Source: Oscillospiraceae bacterium
GTDB taxonomy: Bacteria; Bacillota; Clostridia; Oscillospirales; Oscillospiraceae
DNA length: 10,336 nt
Assembly (NCBI GenBank): GCA_017538775.1
Contig: JAFYIF010000200.1
Coordinates: 1-10,336, forward strand
Direction of reading: 5' to 3'
Below are positions 7,118-10,336 of the stretch, piece by piece. The translations under genes were made by a program, and so were the position numbers. Every line of letters begins with the position of its first letter. Positions within the stretch are counted from its first letter, which is position 1. The notes beneath the pieces were generated by a model that was not told the origin of the DNA, made no database searches, and saw only the letters and a program-made list of their open reading frames with translations.

Positions 7118-8098
7118 ATGATTCTGGCGGACAAGATCATAGACCAGCGGAAAAAGAACGGCTGGTCCCAGGAGGAGCTGGCGGAGCAGCTGGGCGTCAG
7201 CCGACAGACGGTCTCCAAGTGGGAAGGCGCCCAGTCCGTGCCGGACATGGGCCGGGTGGTCCAGCTGTCCACGCTGTTCGGCGTCAGCACCGACTATCTG
7301 CTGAAAGACGACATGGAGCTGCCCGAGCCGACGGCGGGGGCGCAGCCCGACGCCCCGGAGCGCAGCCTGAGCATGGAGGAAGCCAACGAGTTTCTGCGCG
7401 TGAAGGCGGTCAACGCCCGCTGCGTCGCGCTGGGGGTGCTGCTGTGCGTCCTCTCGCCCGTCTGCCTGATCCTGCTGGGCGGCGCGCAGGCCTACGGCCT
7501 GCTGGGGCTGAGCGAAGCCCAGACGATGGGCCTGGGTCTGGCGGTGCTGCTGCTGATGGTCGGCGGGGCCGTGGCCCTGTTCGTGACCAGCGCCGTGCGC
7601 GTCAGTCCCTACGCCTGGCTGGAAGAGGAGTCCGTGGACACCCTCTACGGCGTGGACGGCATGGTGAAGGAGCGCCGGGAGCAGTACCGCCCCAGCTTCA
7701 CCCTCCAGCTCACCCTGGGCATCGTCCTCTGCGTCCTGTCGGCGGTCCCGATTTTCCTGAGCGTGATGCTCTACGGGGAACAGGAGGGCTTCGCCCATGT
7801 CCTGGCCGTGGCGCTGACCCTTGCGCTGGTTGCCGTCGGCGTGTGGCTGATCGTCCGCGCCTCCACGGTCTGGGGCGGGTTCCAGCAGCTTCTGGAGGAG
7901 GGCGACTACACCCGCGCCAGCAAGGAGAACAAGCGGAAACTGGCCCCCTTCAACGGCGTCTACTGGGGCCTGGTGACGGCGGGCTATCTGGCCTGGAGCT
8001 TCCTCAGCAACAGCTGGGACCGGACCTGGATCGTCTGGCCGGTGGCGGGGGTGACCTATGGGGCCATCCTCGGGACACTCAAACTGATTCGGAAATAA
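7118..8098 (+). CDS. XRE-family regulator fused to a six-helix membrane domain
   Basis: A 326-residue protein. Residues 5-62 are a Cro/C1-type helix-turn-helix (WSQEELAEQLGVSRQTVSKW followed by EGAQSVPDM and LFGVSTDYLL), typical of Firmicutes regulators. An acidic linker (64-95) leads to a membrane region with about six helices: 103-121, 137-158, 197-218, 226-247, 279-297 and 303-320. The protein is thus probably a one-component regulator held at the membrane, able to couple a membrane event to transcription; signal and targets are unknown. ATG 7118 has AAGGAG (7103-7108) 9 bases upstream. A 50-base gap without a terminator precedes the amidotransferase gene, so the two are probably cotranscribed. 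XRE genes with C-terminal membrane domains often sit by transporters or membrane enzymes, but none adjoins this one. Confidence 0.9.
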   Translation: MILADKIIDQRKKNGWSQEELAEQLGVSRQTVSKWEGAQSVPDMGRVVQLSTLFGVSTDYLLKDDMELPEPTAGAQPDAPERSLSMEEANEFLRVKAVNARCVALGVLLCVLSPVCLILLGGAQAYGLLGLSEAQTMGLGLAVLLLMVGGAVALFVTSAVRVSPYAWLEEESVDTLYGVDGMVKERREQYRPSFTLQLTLGIVLCVLSAVPIFLSVMLYGEQEGFAHVLAVALTLALVAVGVWLIVRASTVWGGFQQLLEEGDYTRASKENKRKLAPFNGVYWGLVTAGYLAWSFLSNSWDRTWIVWPVAGVTYGAILGTLKLIRK

Positions 8099-8148
8099 CA
8101 GCTCTTGCAGCAAAAGCGCGGCGGAAGGCCGCAGATCGTGGGGAACAT

Positions 8149-8865
8149 ATGAACATCCATTTCATTCAACAGGACGACTGGGTCGCGCCCGGGGCGTTCC
8201 GCACCTGGGCCGAGGCGCACGGTTATACCATCAGCATGACACGCTGCTGGCTGTTCGAGCCGCTGCCGGAGACGGCGGACGCGGATTTCCTGATCGTGCT
8301 GGGCGGCTTCCAGTGCCCGGCCACCACGCAGCGCGACTGCGCCTACTTCGACGCCGAAGCGCAGAAGGCGCTGATCCGCCGCTATGCGGAGAGCGGGAAG
8401 ATGGTGCTGGGCGTCTGCCTGGGCGCGCAGCTCCTGGGGGAGGCCCTGGGCGCGCCCTACTCCCACAGCCCGGAGCGGGAGGTGGGCCCGGTGCTGGCCC
8501 ATCTGACGGCGGCGGGGCGGGCCGACCCCCTGTTTGCGGCCTTCCCGGACGAGTTTCTAGCGGGGGAATGGCACAACGATATGCCCGGCCTGACGCCGGA
8601 GAGCGCGGTCCTGGCCGAGAGCGAGGGCTGCCCGCGCCAGATCGTGCGCTACGGCCCGCTGCTGTACGGCTTCCAGACCCACATGGAGCTGACCCATTCC
8701 ATCGTGGCGGACGGGGTCCGGGAGGCCGCCGGGACGCTGCGGGGCGGCGGGCGCTTCATCCAGACGCCGGAGCAGCTGCTGGCCTTCGACTACACGGAGA
8801 TGAACGCCCTGCTGTGCTCCTTCCTGGACGCCCTGGTGGAGCGCTACCGGCGCAGCCGCGCCTGA
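8149..8865 (+). CDS. Class I glutamine amidotransferase-like protein (GMP synthase GATase-domain family)
   Basis: A stand-alone 238-residue cytoplasmic GATase-1 domain. The nucleophile elbow GVCLGAQ gives Cys90, and GFQTHMEL gives the catalytic His178 and Glu180; LGGFQ (51-55) fits the oxyanion-hole loop and EWHNDM (140-145) matches the WH segment of the GMP-synthase-like family. Such enzymes release ammonia from glutamine for a synthase partner, or hydrolyse gamma-glutamyl compounds. No synthase is adjacent, so the acceptor is unknown; a role with small amines or detoxification is only a guess. The frame is open far upstream (to 7090) but overlaps the XRE gene out of phase; the ATG at 8149 begins the conserved fold (MNIHFIQ) and has GGGGA (8140-8144) close upstream. 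Probably in one transcript with the XRE gene. Confidence 0.88.
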   Translation: MNIHFIQQDDWVAPGAFRTWAEAHGYTISMTRCWLFEPLPETADADFLIVLGGFQCPATTQRDCAYFDAEAQKALIRRYAESGKMVLGVCLGAQLLGEALGAPYSHSPEREVGPVLAHLTAAGRADPLFAAFPDEFLAGEWHNDMPGLTPESAVLAESEGCPRQIVRYGPLLYGFQTHMELTHSIVADGVREAAGTLRGGGRFIQTPEQLLAFDYTEMNALLCSFLDALVERYRRSRA

Positions 8866-8882
8866 GTCCTCGACGCCCTTCC

Positions 8883-8933
8883 CGCGATGTCTCCCCCCGC
8901 CCTCCGTATAATGGAGGGAAAGGGGGGAGCGCG
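8883..8933 (+). promoter_or_regulatory. Nested hairpin enclosing a TATAAT and sequestering the M23 gene ribosome site
   Basis: CTCCCCCC (8891-8898) pairs with GGGGGGAG (8922-8929), and CCCTCC (8900-8905) with GGAGGG (8913-8918), separated by a G/AAA internal loop: 14 pairs in all. A CGCG/CGCG pairing (8883-8886 with 8930-8933) can extend it past a 4-base bulge. The apical loop is GTATAAT. The right arm is the Shine-Dalgarno of the M23 gene (ATG 8935). No U-tract follows, so it is not a classical terminator for the upstream amidotransferase gene. Functional meaning is inference. Confidence 0.7.
8907..8912 (+). promoter_or_regulatory. Perfect -10 element (TATAAT) for the M23/M50 operon
   Basis: TATAAT lies 22 bases before the ATG at 8935, so a transcript starting near 8919 would have a leader of about 16 bases that contains GGGGGGAG but not the left arm of the hairpin. 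No recognisable -35 is found 15-19 bases upstream (GCGATG at 17) and there is no TG extension, so an activator or an alternative sigma factor may be needed. A chance match is possible but rare in sequence this GC-rich. Confidence 0.45.
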
Positions 8934-8934
8934 T

Positions 8935-9774
8935 ATGAGACGGAAAGGCTGGCTGCTGCTTGCGCTGCTGGCGGGGCTGCCCGTGGCGGTCCGGGAGCTG
9001 GACCCGGCCCTGGCGTCGGCGGCAAGGGACCGGGTGCTGGAGGCGGTGGGCTACCGGGACGGGGCCTGCGCCGGGGCGCTGGACGAGCTGGGGACCCGCC
9101 TGGCCCTGCGCCTGGAGGGAGAGCCGACCGCAGCGGCGACGGAGCTGCGGGCGCGGCGGTACCGGACGGAGGAAGCGGCGGTGCTGGGGGAGCGCCCCCC
9201 GGAACCGCCGCTCCCGTCGGAGCCGGAACAGACGCTTGACCCGGAGCCGACGGAGGCCCCGGACCCGACACCGGACCCGCAGACGGCGGCGGGGGAGGCG
9301 GCAGCCGCGGCCTTTCTGGAAAGTCAGCGTTCCTTCGGGGACCAGGCGCTCCCGGAGGACGTGGACTGCGGCTATGTGCCGCTGCCCTTTGCCTACGCCC
9401 TGCCCGTGGCGGGATACCGCTCGTCCGGCTTCGGCTTCCGGCTCCACCCGCTGCGGGAGGAGGTCCTCTTCCACTACGGCACGGACGTGGCCGCGAGCAG
9501 CGGGGAGCTGATCTGCGCCTTTGCCGACGGGACCGTGCTGGCGACGGGCTTCGACGAGGGTTACGGCAACTATCTGCTGCTGGGCCACGCGGAGGGCTGG
9601 CGCAGCCTCTACGCCCATTGCAGCGCCGTTTCCGTGGCGGCGGGGGAGTGGGTGCGCTGCGGACAGCCGATCGCCCGGGTGGGGGCCACGGGCCAGGTGA
9701 CCGGCCCGCATCTCCACTTCGAGCTGACGCAGCGGGGGGTCTACCGCAACCCGGAGTACTACATCAACGGATGA
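8935..9774 (+). CDS. Membrane-anchored M23 (LytM-type) metallopeptidase, SpoIVFA-like position
   Basis: A 279-residue protein with a short N-terminal membrane anchor (RRKGWLLLALLAGLPVAV), a charged extracytoplasmic region, a Pro/Glu-rich linker (about 87-117) and a C-terminal M23 domain (about 155-275). Zinc-site residues look complete: HYGTD (His180, Asp184), YAH (His228) and HLH (His259, His261), preceded by GFGFRLHP. Such enzymes cleave peptidoglycan cross-bridges. The stop overlaps the M50 gene start (ATGA), the order of spoIVFA-spoIVFB in Bacillus, where SpoIVFA is a LytM-domain partner holding and controlling the protease. Here the domain may be both enzyme and partner. The frame is open from 8887, but ATG 8935 starts the anchor and has GGGGGGAG 5 bases upstream. 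The SpoIVFA equivalence is inference from fold and gene order. Confidence 0.9.
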   Translation: MRRKGWLLLALLAGLPVAVRELDPALASAARDRVLEAVGYRDGACAGALDELGTRLALRLEGEPTAAATELRARRYRTEEAAVLGERPPEPPLPSEPEQTLDPEPTEAPDPTPDPQTAAGEAAAAAFLESQRSFGDQALPEDVDCGYVPLPFAYALPVAGYRSSGFGFRLHPLREEVLFHYGTDVAASSGELICAFADGTVLATGFDEGYGNYLLLGHAEGWRSLYAHCSAVSVAAGEWVRCGQPIARVGATGQVTGPHLHFELTQRGVYRNPEYYING

Positions 9775-10336
9775 GGCCGCCCCGCATAAGCCTGGACCCG
9801 CTGGCGGCGCTGGTCTTTGCCCTGGGCTGGTTTCTGGACGGGGAGGGCCTGATCGCCTGCGCGGTCCCGGCGGCCCTGGTCCACGAGCTGGGCCACCTGC
9901 TGGCCCTGCGCTTGTGCCGGGCGCGGGTAGACAGCCTGCGCCTGGGTCTGCTGGGCGCGGAGCTGCGCTACCGCGGCGCGCTGAGCCGGGGGGAGACCCT
10001 GCTGTGCGCCGCGGCCGGTCCGGCGGCGGGGATTCTCTACGCCCTGGCCGCCTGTGCCTGGGGCGGCCCCTTCCTGCTGCGCAGCGGCGCGCTCAGCCTC
10101 TGCCTGAGCGCCTGGAACCTCCTGCCGGTCCTGCCGCTGGACGGCGGGCGCATCCTGCTTGCCCTGGCCGGGGAGCGCGTCAGCCGCCGGGTGGGGGAAC
10201 TGGCCGCCACGGCCCTGCTCCTGGGCGGCCTGGTCCTGCTCTATCGCGGCGGAGGCCCCGCGCCTCTGGCGGCGGGCATCTGGCTGCTCTACCAGGCCCG
10301 GAAACGCAGCGCCCAGGCGCGGCTGGAGGCGGGATA
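9771..10336 (+). CDS. M50-family site-2 protease, SpoIVFB-like, reaching the right edge
   Basis: An intramembrane zinc metalloprotease; in sporulating Bacillus SpoIVFB cuts pro-sigma-K in the mother cell. Visible are 188 codons: HELGH (His38, Glu39, His42) in a membrane helix, an AGPAAG loop (82-87), NLLPVLPLDGG with Asn116 and the third zinc ligand Asp124, and further hydrophobic helices to about 175. The window ends two bases into the next codon (TA-), so it either stops exactly at the edge (TAA/TAG) or runs on (Tyr). If it stops, it lacks the C-terminal CBS domain of Bacillus SpoIVFB (288 residues). The ATG overlaps the M23 stop codon, so translation is coupled, implying production in matched amounts. 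Other M50 proteases are possible, but the M23 pairing favours a sporulation or envelope role. Confidence 0.88.
   Translation, partial: MRPPRISLDPLAALVFALGWFLDGEGLIACAVPAALVHELGHLLALRLCRARVDSLRLGLLGAELRYRGALSRGETLLCAAAGPAAGILYALAACAWGGPFLLRSGALSLCLSAWNLLPVLPLDGGRILLALAGERVSRRVGELAATALLLGGLVLLYRGGGPAPLAAGIWLLYQARKRSAQARLEAG

Noticed and set aside
7090..8865. A 591-codon frame ending with the amidotransferase
   Set aside because: Only the part from ATG 8149 is protein-like; the upstream part is the XRE gene read out of frame.
8891..8929. The nested hairpin as a plain intrinsic terminator of the amidotransferase gene
   Set aside because: It is followed by CGCGTATG rather than a T-run and overlaps the next gene's ribosome site; termination by another route cannot be excluded.

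Overview
The window is very GC-rich and low in intergenic space. Several features suggest a Gram-positive, low-passage gut-type Clostridia member (Oscillospiraceae-like). There is a hybrid histidine kinase with two amino-acid-binding-type sensor domains, a Cys-anchored lipoprotein, an XRE regulator fused to a multi-pass membrane domain, and an M23 peptidase coupled to an HELGH site-2 protease, as in the SpoIVFA/SpoIVFB sporulation pair. The taxonomic call is inference; there is no rRNA or other marker here apart from ychF.

Layout. Minus strand, right to left: a degenerate type II toxin-antitoxin locus (about 5112-5350) that still has a good promoter; ychF (3877-4986) with its own extended -10 promoter and a strong intrinsic terminator (3832-3860); then the 1241-residue sensor kinase (30-3755) with another extended -10 promoter between that terminator and its start. 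The kinase ends inside a perfect 15-bp inverted repeat (30-62). Plus strand, diverging from the toxin-antitoxin relic: a vWA-domain lipoprotein (5538-6932); an XRE/six-helix membrane regulator (7118-8098) followed 50 bp later by a class I glutamine amidotransferase-like protein (8149-8865); then an M23 (LytM-type) peptidase (8935-9774) whose stop codon overlaps the start of an M50 site-2 protease (9771 to the right edge).

How they work together. The kinase is a self-contained membrane sensor and phosphorelay. The XRE protein and the amidotransferase form a probable two-gene unit with a palindrome inside its promoter. The M23/M50 pair is translationally coupled and resembles the membrane protease module that activates late mother-cell sigma factor during sporulation, but here the M23 partner keeps a full set of zinc-site residues.

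Most interesting points: (1) a nested 14-bp hairpin directly before the M23 gene whose loop is a perfect TATAAT and whose right arm is the Shine-Dalgarno sequence, an arrangement that would silence read-through transcripts while leaving transcripts from the internal promoter translatable; (2) a toxin-antitoxin relic in which the antitoxin frame runs into the C-terminal tail of a ParE/RelE-like toxin, apparently after deletions; (3) the palindrome that supplies the kinase's last codons and stop. I saw no CRISPR array, tRNA, rRNA, insertion sequence or phage gene, and no clearly undescribed multi-gene system.
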